Positions 44,682-55,550 of a stretch of DNA of 64,000 nt are shown in pieces. The stretch lies in NCBI RefSeq assembly GCF_947507565.1, contig NC_089183.1:2480001-2544000 (forward strand), written 5' to 3'. The position numbers and the translations under genes are program-made. The stretch is from Oscarella lobularis. Its lineage: Eukaryota > Porifera > Homoscleromorpha > Homosclerophorida > Oscarellidae. Under the pieces are notes generated by a model that searched no databases, was not told the DNA's origin, and worked only from the letters and a program-made list of their open reading frames with translations. Every line of letters begins with the position of its first letter. The stretch's first letter is position 1.

Positions 44682-45888
44682 CTACAGTCGTTTTTTAGTC
44701 TTATCGGTTTTCATAGTTTCCATGGGAGTTTCGCCCGGAGAATCTTTACTTTTATCTTCTTTGCGGCGCTTATAACAACAAAACCCCACCACCGCCGCCG
44801 CAACCACCACCCCCACCACCGACAGTCCAACCACCAAACCCACCCTCGACTCAGAGTCTTCCTTTCCGGACGTCGAATTGGATGGTGCGACCGTCGTTGT
44901 TAGATTTGTGGTTGATGACGTTGAAGGAATTACCGTCGCGTTTGCAGGTGAATTGGATGGCGCGACCGTCGTAGTTAAGTGTGTGGTTGATAACGTTGAA
45001 GGCATTACCGTGGCGAATGTAAGAGAATTAGCTGTTGATTGAAGAAAGGCTTTGCCGTTCGTTACCACTTTTCTTCTGAAATTTGCTAAGTCTTGCGGTT
45101 TCGATTTTGAGCGCTGTACGAAGCATTGGTAATAGCCTGTGTCATTTTCGAAAGGACTATGTATTATGAAAATTCCTCCGCTTTGATTCGGAATTTCAGT
45201 GCAAGATGCGTCCTTCAAGCAGTGCCTCCATTTTACGTTTTTTGTATTCACAGGGCAATGAAGCTTAGTTTCATTGGCGGATACTGTGTACGTTTTTTCC
45301 AAAGGATTATCTTCATCTAAGGAAAAGAATATTGTACTTGTAATTTGAATTAAACGTGCAACTATAGCTAGCTCTTACACAGAACGTGGACGAGGATGGA
45401 TCTAGCCATTAGGACTTTATTGTTGACCCAAAAGAAATGAGTGATGTTACAGTTATCACAAAGCGGAGCCTTCCTATAATGTAAATAAATTCCAACTTTG
45501 TCGGGCAGGCATTGGCATTCAAAAGGAAGAGGCAGGCCATCCTTTTGCCGTTGAGTTTGGTCGTACCGACTTCCGTTAAGGTGAACGAAGCTTTTTACTG
45601 TGACATTTTGTGATGCTGGTTTGGTTAGACCCTCCGAGTATAAAACGAAAGTTTCGCTTTCTAAGCGGTACAGTTGAACGTCTTCTAAGCTTTGATTGAA
45701 ATTTTCCCTGTATTTGCCAAACCGCTCGGCGTAAATATTTGTGGCCGAGTTAATTATTGGAGCTAAATTTAAAGTAATTTAGGAAATACACTTGGTTTTA
45801 GCATATCCTCTTTACCTGTAAAGATGCAACCGTCGTCACAAGCTAACACTGCCGGAAGAAGAAGACAAAAAACCGCCCGTATCCGCAT
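44682..45888 (-). CDS. Type I membrane protein with two ectodomains and a Thr-rich stalk (unit A)
   Basis: Three exons, 45816-45888, 45379-45762 and 44682-45316, join in phase 1. Exon 1 is a signal peptide (MRIRAVFCLLLPAVLACDD). Exon 2 is a domain of about 127 residues with four clustered cysteines near its end (ECQCLPD ... LCDNCN) that I do not recognise. Exon 3 begins with an Ig-like domain (KLHCPVNTKNVKW ... ENDTGYYQCFV), then a stalk with a duplicated T-T-x-L-T-T-T-V-A-P-S-N-S repeat, a membrane helix (VGLVVGLSVVGVVVAAAVV) and a basic tail of about 35 residues (CCYKRRK) without tyrosines. It has no signalling motif of its own and so may pair with another chain or act in adhesion. Divergent from the start of the GPI-Ig gene at 46597. 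Confidence 0.82.
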
Positions 45889-46596
45889 GAGCAACTTATA
45901 TAGAGAAAACCTACGCATATACATGTAGTCTGACCGTTCAGTGAACTTATTGAACCTCTACGAGCCACTTCTTAACTCGCATGCATGAGAAATGACGCAA
46001 GTCTAACAAAAACTCACCCAGAAAGGCAGCGCTAGAATGATGAGGATTGCTTCTAATCTGAAGGGCGTTAGACGCTGTATAGATAAATAGTTTAGATCAC
46101 AGTCACGGCGGAGCCGCTCCGGAGAGGAGGAAAAGCGCCTTACTCTAGCTCTTTTCGCAGGAGAAGAGAAGCATAAAGATGGATACCGGTTACCACGCAT
46201 GCACGTCGCAGCCCCCGAAAAGTCAAAGGCTTGACCGCAACGCCGCCCAATTTTTAAACGACAATGAGACCGATCTCACTCTTCCTCCAGGATTTCCCCC
46301 CTGTTAATATCGTTCCTAAAGCCTTAGTAGGTATTGCCGCGTATGCCTCTTCGTTTTTGAGTCGTGGGAGAGTGATTCAAGGAAATTGCCTTCCCACGCA
46401 CGAGCACGTTCTACGTTACTTGGAGGCCAGAAGCGAAATATATCCTGCGAAATAGCTGCCCATACGCTTGCAAACAGTTATGCCCAAAGTGCAACTCGAA
46501 ACTCGATCGTTAGTTGCCGGAAGAGATCACGTGCTTAACAATTACATAAGAAGGGGTAACACCAAACATCCCGCTCAGAACTCATATGTGACGGCT
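45889..46596. other. Shared upstream region between the divergent membrane gene and GPI-Ig gene (unit A)
   Basis: The two genes are transcribed away from each other across about 700 bases, so this stretch must hold both promoters. The corresponding region in unit B is 58402-59130. No coding frame is conserved between the two. Confidence 0.45.
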
Positions 46597-48147
46597 ATGT
46601 TGACCAGGTGGCGTTTATGCGTTCGCGTACTTGCTACAGGGTTGTTGCTATTGCAAGGTAATAATGCACTGTATAATCTGTTTCGCGAAGGCATTTGAAT
46701 CATCGTTCGCATCTAAACGCGGACACGCCCAATTAACGTACGCAAGAGAAGAAACATGCTTCTTTGTTGTGTTGCCACAAGCAAAATCATGTAGAATCTG
46801 AAGCGCATGGCACTAACATACTAATTCTAACAACAAATTTGGAAGTTGGCTCGATAAATTTGGACCTAATGTTTAGTAATGTGCCGACATCAATGAGCGC
46901 CAGCCGAGTTTTTGAAGTATATCTAGCTAGCTCTGCTCCGTTGCGATGTTTGTTAGTGAGAACGCGGTATAAAGAGGGCGATCGAAAGCGAAAGAATCGC
47001 CCACAAAGGATCCGGGTACTCCCTTATGCAAATTTTAATTGACAGATGACGCAGGGTCTGAGGAAGTGAACTTTCATTACACGGAGGGAAAAAGAGTTGT
47101 ACTCTACTGCGAGAAGAGTGACCAACTGTGGACAAAAGACAGCAAACCGTTCAGCGCGATCAATAACAGTTTAGCGGAAATTACCAACACGGCAGGCGGC
47201 TATACCAAACTAAAGATACGTAAATTGAAGCCCGAAGACGCGGGCATTTACGCCTGCGGCAACACCAAGTTCAAGATAGAAGTTCACGGTACGTTCGCGC
47301 GCGCCTTCTATAACCAGGCCATATCTAAATGAAAACCTTCTCGCAGAGCCTCGTAACCTTACAGCGATACGACGTGAACTCACAGTGCCTTGGTCGAAGT
47401 CTGCAAAGCTGTCATGCATCTTTGCCAACAAAGACGATCGGAGGAGCTCCCTGTTCGTCCGCTGGTATTTTAGAGGAAAGAATGAGGAGAAGGAAATACA
47501 GGTGCTACCCAGCAAGCGTTACTCCATCTACTGGCACAAAGCCAAAAAGCAATGTACGCTCATAGTGCGCAACGTCGAAAAGCTCGACGAGGGAAACTAC
47601 AAATGTGCCGGGGGCCCACTGGACAATCTCAAAGAAGCAGAAGACATTATACATTTAAATATTTCCGGTATCGCACCCCAAATGCAGAAAGGTTTGCCAA
47701 AAATTTTGGAGAAGAACGAGGGTGACAACGTCTCGCTTACATGCGGTGCTAGTGGATTTCCTCCGCCTACATTTACCTGGTTTAGGGAACAGGTCATGCT
47801 CGATCAAGGACGGGAACTGATGTTGCGCAACGTTACGAAAGCGGACAGTGGTGCGTTTGCCTGTGTTGCGAGAAACGAGAACGGAAACGCAACCCACACG
47901 TGGAAGCTTTCAATTAACGGTATGCGGAAGCATAGCAGCGTAACCAAGCGCCTGGTTGCGCCGCCGCAATTTCTTAGTTAAACACGAATTTTGCTCTATA
48001 GTATTGAATTATGAGCAAGAGGTACTGAGAGAATCTACTGTGCAGCCCCATGCAAGGGAAGAGTCCACAACCTCAGGAGGAACTGCTACAGTCCTTCAAA
48101 CCAGCGTGTGGAGTTTCTTGCTTCTAGTCATGGCTTTGCAGCTTTGA
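46597..48147 (+). CDS. GPI-anchored protein with three Ig domains (unit A)
   Basis: Exons 46597-46657, 47046-47288, 47347-47919 and 48002-48147 are all linked by phase-1 introns. Exon 1 is a signal peptide (LCVRVLATGLLLLQ). Exon 2 is Ig domain 1 (VVLYCEKSDQLWTKD ... DAGIYACGN). Exon 3 holds Ig 2 (KLSCIFANKDD ... EGNYKCAGG) and Ig 3 (VSLTCGASGFPPPTFTWF ... DSGAFACVA). Exon 4 is a short spacer that ends in a hydrophobic run (SVWSFLLLVMALQL) with no basic residues after it, and a Ser/Gly/Thr-rich stretch before it. That is a GPI-attachment signal rather than a membrane anchor with a tail. The ectodomain is homologous to the receptor on the opposite strand at 48.9-52.4 kb. Likely cell-surface recognition or adhesion, possibly as a decoy or partner of that receptor. 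Confidence 0.87.
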
Positions 48148-48914
48148 GCATGCACCCTTTCGATATCAAATACTACGGTTAATTAGGACGAACGTCTTTA
48201 TTCTCTTTCTACTATCTTTTTTTTGCTTTGGAACTTATGCAGGTACGCGCTTATAAACTTGATCAGATTACACTATACATTACATGTTCGCTATAGCGGG
48301 CATGGTACAATGATTGGATTGCGTGTGTATAAATGAGAGACCCGCATGGGGGCCCCCGTCTTTCCCGCCGTTCAGTTTCTTACCTGGAGACGTTCTAAGA
48401 GATCTTCCTCTTGCATTGGCTTCTCACCCAGAACCTCGGAGCGTTCGCATCGTCAATAGACCTCTCGCGGGCCGAATGACAACACCGGCGAGAGGTTTCT
48501 GGGCTACTGCAACGTCGAATTTAGATGCAAACAAACTGGCGTGGCTGGCTAGAAAGCGTCTAAGAACGACGAGAAAGAACGAATTGTTGCTACTTGGAGT
48601 GCCCGGATATTCCAAATACAATTTCCTTGACTATGCCGTTTCAGATGCACCAACAAATTAACGGATAGGCACCGTTGCGAATCTTCCGGTAGGTTGAGTT
48701 ACTTGAGTAAATACTAAATTGTGAGGGTCGCAGAGAAAGTATACATAAAATGAATCTACTGTATTTGCTACATTACGCAAAAACAAAAATGGTGCTAAAA
48801 AAGACATGCATACAGCGTGTTGGTGTTATTGAAGGAAAAATTACTGATACAGTGTTCTATGCTGCATGTGGTTCAGAGGTTGCGATGCATGCCCTATTCT
48901 CATATCGACACCAC
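48148..48914. other. Convergent 3' region between GPI-Ig gene and receptor (unit A)
   Basis: A frame at 48314-48661 stays open in both units despite compensating indels, but it lacks an ATG start and domain support. A GGGGGCCCCC palindrome lies at about 48349. No gene called. Confidence 0.35.
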
Positions 48915-51900
48915 TCAACTCGTCTTATCGTCGTCGACTTCTTCGTCGACTTCTTCGTTTTGAACGTCGGTCCCCTGTAAAGTCTTTTTCAGTTTCGTTT
49001 TTGAATCCGAAATCATAAGGTCCGTGGCGATGCTCGTCTCTGATTGGAGCGTTTTGAAATTTGTTCGTTCACTTCTCGAAGTTGGCGACGTATTCTTGGT
49101 AGAACAATTGCGACTCGGCTGATTGCCGTCAAATTGAATCCGAGCTGGACTCTTAGAGCATCTCAACCCGTCTCGATCTGTCGGCTTTGTTTCGGAGCCA
49201 GCGCTATTATCGGAGAGGAGTTTACAGTTTCTGTTCATTATTTCATATCCCTGATTTTGCGACGTATTCGGCTGATTGCAGTCATTATTCATGCGGGCTG
49301 GACTCGTAGAACATCTCAACCCGTCTTGATCTGTCAGCTTGCTTGGCTTTGTTTCGAAGACAGCGCTATCGTCGGAAAGAAGTTTACATTTTCTGTTCAT
49401 TATTTCATATTCCTGATTTTGCGACGGATTCACATCGGTGCGCGCTTCACAAAAGTCAGTGCCGCTCAAATGATCATAACTTAGAGCTTCCGGCGATTGC
49501 GCGGTGGAAGCATCGGTAGCACGACTTGTTTCATTGTTTGAATAATAGAGAACGTTGTAGAAGCCTTTTCTTTTCCCTTTGGCATCAGTGTCGCCCAAGT
49601 GATCATAATTCAGAGCCTGTGGAGCCTGTGCACTAGCGGAACGACTTGTCTGTTTGGTTGGATGATGAAGAACGTTGTAGACGCCTTTTCTCCTCGATTT
49701 GGGATCAGCTTCGCCCAAGCGATCATAGTTCAGAGCTTGCGCGGTCTGTGCACTGGTGGAACGACTTGCCTGTTCAGTTGGGTGACGAAGAACGTCGTAG
49801 TCATCTTTAACGACTTCGTATTCAGCGACAGGTAATGAACGTTTGGAGACTTCTTTTCCTGGTCTCATACGTGTTGGAATTCCGTATGATACATTTGGCT
49901 GCATCTCTAAATCCTTTTGACTTGAATTCGTTTCTTTACCAGAGCAACATTTGTTGGCGATACAGCAAAGACGCTTGAAATAAGCGCAAATCAGGAGAAC
50001 AGTGACTAGTGCCACTGACACAGCGGCTGCCACTGTGATGCCAACAACGAAAAAAAGAGAATAACCTAAAATAACGTTTATACAGCGGTAAATTTGAGTT
50101 CGCTCATAAACAACCTGAATTGGTATCCTGATTCAGAAACGTTGCCTGGCCTGTGATGCTAGGTGAATACGAAGTCTGGTGTAGTGTGGCGTCGGTAGTG
50201 TTGATAGTTGCAAGCTGGCTTTCGCAATACTTTGCGATACAGCTGTATTGAACTTTTATCAGGCACGATCCAGCTTTCAATAGTCCCAGACCGTCTATAG
50301 TCGATCGAAACTTCTGAAAATTTTTAACCGCTTCTGAGAGAGTGCTCTTTGCGAAGTTAAGGCGCAGGTGAAATCCTCCTTCAATAATGAAAGCACTCTT
50401 TTCTTCAATCAATACATTGTTACGCCTAAGAGCAGTAATTGTTGGTTGAATCACGAGTGAATTCATGATGAAATTGAAAACGTAGACAGAATCTGCTCTT
50501 CGGTTTGTTTGAAAGCCAGGAAAATGATCATAGGGACCGTTGCCCAGACAAGATACTATTTTGACTCCATTTTCCACCTCATATTCCAAAGCGAGAGCAG
50601 TTTCTGGAAAGTCCAGTTCGAATGCAGTTGGTTTAGAAGATTTTAGCGCGACCGACTTCAACAACGGTTCACTGTTTCCATACGGACCAAAAGCGATAAT
50701 TTCAAGAGCCATTGATGCGTTGGGATTCTGTAACGACAACGGTAGAGTGACTAGAGACGCGTTTCTGTTCCGTATTGTTGCTTCTGAAAGAACTACCAAA
50801 GATGGTGAATTTCCCAGAAAGTATTGCCACAGTTGCACTCTAACGCCATCCAGAGGTCGGTTCGTCGTGTTACTTGGCATTGTTATGATTGCAGAGAAGC
50901 TGCCTTGGTAGGACAGCTGAACATTGGACATGAGCACGGCTTCAGGAGGACCTATACGAGACAACGTTAACTATATGAAACTTATGTTCATTCGTTTGGC
51001 AAGCTAGCTCTACTGAACAACGTTGAATGTCACAGCAAGGTGTTCAGTAGAGATAGACTGTCGTTCTAATACTCAAACAAAAACCGACTCAATAACAACG
51101 TCATTGTTATACCATATATATCCAATCGTTTGACGGATTTTTGTAGTATTCGTCTGGTTTGTTTGTCTCTCACGATGATGCCATACCGCCCGGCGTGTTC
51201 ATAGCGTAGAGAATCGATCATAATGTAGACAGCGAAATTTGACGTAAATTTCACAGGAAATTGGCTCTGTCGCCATTCGTCATTTGCCACAACAAAAGCT
51301 GTAGCATCAGCTCTGTCGCGATCTACATGGGGATACTTTAGTTCAAAGAAAACTCTTGCTTGAGACGGCACATTAGGTCGCATCCCTTCTACCTGCTTTT
51401 CATCCAGTCCTAAAGAGAGAAACAATTGTGTGAAGCGTTTTGTTTATAAGAAATTGCAGCGACGTAACCATGCAGGTGTATAGAGCTAGAGGTCTGCATG
51501 ACTGGACCAAGTGCCTGCATGGTTACGAGCTATTATATATGCTTCCATGCACATACCGTTTATCAAAAGCTTGCATCTGTCGCTTACGTTGCCGTTCCGG
51601 TTCGTCGCAACGCAGACAATCGTACCAGCGTCCGCTTTTGTAACGTTGCGCAACTGCAGTTCCCGCTCTCGACCGAGCGTGACACTTTCGTTCGATTGTC
51701 TAAACCAGGTATACGAAGGCAGAGGTACACCAGTAGCACTGCATGTAAGTAAGACGTCAGCACCCTCGTACGTCTCCAAAATCATCGGCAAATTCTCCTG
51801 TATGCGAGGAACGGTGCTGGTGACATTAAGACGTATCGTGTCTTGTGCCTCTCGTATGTTGTCGAGTGGGCCACCAACGCATTTGTACATTCCCGCGTCG

Positions 51901-52425
51901 GACGGCTTGGCGTTGCGCACTATTAGCGTAGATTTCTTTTGGGCTTTGTGCCAATAGATCGAGTAGCGATTGCTGGATAGTAATTGTATTTCTCTCTTGG
52001 TATTCTCTTCCACGTAATACCAGCGAACGAACAGGGAGCTACTCCGTTTGTCTTTGTCAGTAAAGATGCACGATAGTTGTGCGGACTGGGACCAAAGCAC
52101 TGTGATTTCACGTCGAATTGCTGTAAGGTTACGAGGCTCTGCGTAGAACTTCTAGTCAAAATCTGTATAGGGTCTGGTATATAGGCGATAAGCGTACCGT
52201 AAACTTCAACCTGGAATTGCGAGTTAGAGCAGGCGTAAATACCCGCGTCTTTGAGCTTCAATGTCGATATTTGCAGTTTGGTGTAACCGCCATCGTTGCT
52301 AATTTTGGCTAAACTGTTATTGGCGGCGCTGTACGGCTTTCCGTCTTTCGTCCATGATTGGCTAATCTTGTCGCAGTAGATTTCAAGTCTTTGTCCCACT
52401 GTGAACTGAAACCGTTGGAGCAACG
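48915..52425 (-). CDS. Three-Ig receptor with a long cytoplasmic tail of repeated ITIM-like tyrosine modules (unit A)
   Basis: Exons (minus): 52198-52425, 51557-52138, 51113-51409, 50115-50951 and 48915-50065, all phase 1. The signal-peptide exon was not found. The first exon is Ig 1 (LEIYCDKISQSWTKDGKPY ... DAGIYACSN). The second is Ig 2-3 (QLSCIFTDKDK; LLTCSATGVPLPSYTWF). The third is a 99-residue domain and the fourth a 279-residue ectodomain of unknown family with a possible FN3-like start. The last exon has the membrane helix (VGITVAAAVSVALVTVLLIC), a cysteine cluster (CCIANKCC) fit for palmitoylation, and a tail of about 345 residues. The tail has three modules of about 37 residues, each with Y-(D/N)-V-L and then L-x-Y-D-(R/H)-L, and two modules of about 52 residues with YEIMN. 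L-x-Y-x-x-L fits the ITIM consensus; the 20-residue gap is too long for a classical ITAM. It ends in an acidic D/E cluster. Probably a signalling recognition receptor. Confidence 0.88.
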
Positions 52426-54177
52426 CTATTATTAGAAAGAAAAATTGAAAGCTGGGGCGAGGGCATCAAGATGAAACTGAAAACCGCAGGGGGTATAGAA
52501 GCCGTACTGCAAAATACGCGTGGGTGAACTTTGCTGTTCTGCGAACTTCGCAACACTTCTTGGAAATCGACGTAGTGCAAAATTATTCCAGATATAGGTT
52601 CCATGCATTATAGCCTCGGCCTCCCCTTGGGATCAAGGCCTGCATGCATGAGAACGAGACTAAGGGTACATTAATTTTGAACGATACATGATACGCAAGA
52701 CTTTCTACTGTACGAAGAGTCTAGATCATGCGATGTTGACATTGCCGCAGGAGGGCCGTCCCTTACCTTCCGATAATATTGCCGTAACAAGTACTATGCA
52801 CAGGGGCCAAAGGCATTTTGTGGGAGCCGACATCTTTTACACAGGAAAGGCGCAAAGGGACCGGGCAAAGTGAATTGTTGTTGCAGTTGGAATGCGGTAA
52901 AGCTATATATAGGGCGAGGCATAAACCGGGAGACCGGAACCCCCGGTCATTACCACTCTTTCACGTGATTGTGGGCCGAACGTTTGTGATGTGTAGAGAA
53001 TTTGAAGGTCAATCTGTGCGTTCCTACATGCACAAACTCCAAACAATTGCAATAGATTATTTCTTGCCAAGAATATGATTTCTAGAGCTTTGGTTTAGCT
53101 TTCGTTTGTTTATCCTGCCAGAAGCAAAACCGCGCTTTAGTTAACTGTCACGTGCAATTTTTCCGCGGAGTCGTTTTACCGTGCTCGGTTTCTCTCAGAA
53201 ACGCGTAGGAAATGGTCAAAGTTCCAACGCATCACCTCAAGCAAAAAATGAGAGAAGCAATACTTGTATTATATCTTCGGGCATGCAGCCACCATGCATG
53301 CGCAAAGGTCTTCTCGCGAGATGCGTGATTTTTTGCCACGAAAGCGTATAGGAGAAGATCATTCAATCGCTTTTCAAGTGCCAATTATCAGCTACGATCG
53401 CACACCTATTCTGATTACAGTTCTGTGCGACTCTTAGTCTTGTCTAAGCCACACTCCAGTCAAAACTAAAATTTATATACACACCAGAGTCCCTCGACCA
53501 GAATTGAAACTGAAGCTAAGTAAGAGGCGTGTCGTGATCAAAAAGTTTGAATAAGTTGCTTCAGCAGTCAGTTCTTCCTTAGAAAACTGAAAATTGGCCA
53601 AAATCTGGCGTACTTTTTAAGAATTAAGTGGAATCAGCCGGTATACCGCCCGGCCGTCGTTCATCGCGTAAAGGAATCATCGGATCGCACTGAACAATTG
53701 CGGAGAATCGTACCATAAACGAGAGAACGTCTATAAAGCTAGCAAGATGGGCGACGCCTTAATTCTGTCCAGATTCTGGGTCTGCTTCGACCATTGCTCG
53801 AGCAGCTGCAGAGTACTGCGCAACTGCGCATAAATAGCATGCAAATCGCCACTACCAACGTCTAGCAGCACTCCTACGCTTGGAAAAACTTGGTCCGTAT
53901 CCCCGGAAAAGGGCTCATCCTATAGACTACCTACGTCCAAAGCTCTTGCACTCCGCGTCTGAGGCAGGCAGTAGATGATTTACAAAGAAAAGGCTAGGAG
54001 AAAGCTCTTTCGGTACGAAAGAAGGAAGAGGGGGTGCGTGCGGAAGTAGTCTAGTCGACGGCGACGATGCAAATTTCAGCCGCACCATTGGGCACCCTTG
54101 GACCGAAATGCTGTAGCCTAACACTTGAAGTCCAATGCTAGCTCTCTTTATTGCGGCCTGCTCGGAAACAGGAGAGA
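52426..54177. other. End of unit A: receptor upstream region and relics
   Basis: Should contain the receptor's promoter and signal exon, which I could not identify. It also holds a relic of a receptor exon (next entry) and short blocks shared with 13.0-13.6 kb. Beyond 54177 unit B begins. Confidence 0.35.
53635..53695 (-). pseudogene. Short relic of the receptor's 99-residue-domain exon
   Basis: The block 'tataccgcccggccgtcg' followed by 'ttcatcgcgta' resembles 'cataccgcccggcgtg' and 'ttcatagcgta' of exon 51113-51409 (the segment encoding DSLRYEHAGRYGI). The rest has decayed. It suggests an older extra copy. Confidence 0.35.
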
Positions 54178-54830
54178 GAAAAGGATTCGTCAGAGTTCAA
54201 TGAGGTCTCCCAAAAGTTTCTCGCTACCGCTGGCGGAATTACCGTTCAGCAAATAGTCAGCATCTTTTTCGAATCCAAAATCCTCGGATATACAAGTTTT
54301 ACGCAAAAGAAAAGGATATGTTAGAGAAGAAGCGAGCTGGTGCATTGACAAATCAAGGACACGGCGTAGAGTGGAACCTTTGGCATGGAACCAGTGAAGA
54401 AATTATTCAGCAGATAGTAACGAAAGGATTCAATCGTTCGTATGCTGGAAAAAAATGGTAAAAGCTTCTTTTTGTTATTTATTTCAGATTCGTTATACAC
54501 ATCTCTTTCTCTTTGTTGACAGTTGGCAAAAAGTATGGCCAAGGCGTCTACTTCGCAAAGGAGGCTCACTATTCTGCTAGACCAGGCTACGCCGTTCCCA
54601 ATCCAAATGGCAATCAGCATACGTTTCTTTGCCGTGTTCTTGTTGGCCTGTTCACTCTCGGCTCAAAAGATATGGTAGAACCGCCTCCTATTGATGCTCA
54701 GAAAAGCGTTGTTGACACGTATGATTCTACTGTCGACGACATGGCAAACCCACGTATATTTGCTAGCTGTTTCATCGACCACCACGCTTATCCTGATTAT
54801 CTAATTGTCTTCAATACGACGAAATTGTGA
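54178..54830 (+). pseudogene. 5'-truncated PARP catalytic-domain copy (unit B)
   Basis: Matches PARP exons 7 and 8, including WNLWHGTSEEIIQQIV and GVYFAKEAHYSARPGYAVP, but lacks everything upstream. It has a 2-base insertion at 'catctttttcgaatcc', a 6-base deletion, and an extra A in the run before the exon 7 donor. No start codon or promoter is expected. Exon 8 (54524-54830) alone is still open. It results from the duplication breakpoint. Confidence 0.88.
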
Positions 54831-54834
54831 CTGT

Positions 54835-55110
54835 TGCCTTTTCTTGCATGCTTGCACGCAAGTGCATCTATTTTTCTGTCGGTTATTGTTCCTGTTTTTG
54901 TGGATACTTTTGTTGATTATTATTCCCGTTGCCTTTTTTGCATGCTTTCACGCAAGTGCATCTATTTTTCTGTTGGTTGGTTACTGTTTTTGTGGGTACT
55001 TTTTGTTGGTTATCATTCCTGTTGCCTTTTTTGCATGCTTGCATGCAGGTGCATCTATTTTTCTGTTGGTTGGTTGCTGTTCCTGTTTTTGTAGTTGGCT
55101 ATTTTCTGTT
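54835..55110. repeat. About 90-bp tandem repeat, three copies (unit B)
   Basis: Same unit as at 42476-42660 with one copy more (starts of the GTTGCCTTTTnTGCATGC blocks at about 54835, 54929 and 55020). Confidence 0.75.
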
Positions 55111-55289
55111 GGTCATCATTTCCGTTTCTGTAACCTACTTATGCCTATTAAACACATGCATTCGTAAATTTGAAGACTTGTCGTTGACAACATAGTCATT
55201 GAACACAATCATTGCGGATCCTCTTCGACACAGTCAAAGAGGTATAAATAAATTCGCTGTGGTCTATCTCTCTGAAAAGTTTGAGAATG

Positions 55290-55550
55290 TTGGCTAAAAC
55301 ACCGTCTACGTGCGTACGACGGAGCAGGGTACGGTGTCAATCACAACGTGCTCAATGGACAAGACAATCATTTTTATACTAACTATGTCGTGATGGATGA
55401 ATAGAAACGGCAATCGAATATAGTCACGCCACGACGTGTTCACGAAATTATGGTATGTGACGAGAGTCTCGCTCTTTGGCAAAAGGCAATGAAGATTAAA
55501 CGTACGACGATCTCGCTGCAGCTGCTTTGAGCATCGTATAACTTCCAAAG
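55290..55550 (+). pseudogene. 3' relic of the beta-helix gene (unit B)
   Basis: Copy of the relic at 42830-43080 with further changes; it keeps the 'gagcagggtacggtgtcaat' and 'aactatgtcgtgatggatga' blocks. Confidence 0.7.

Noticed and set aside
48915-50065. Classical ITAM call for the receptor tail
   Set aside because: The two tyrosine motifs in each module are about 20 residues apart; an ITAM needs about 6-12. Only the ITIM-like pattern was kept.
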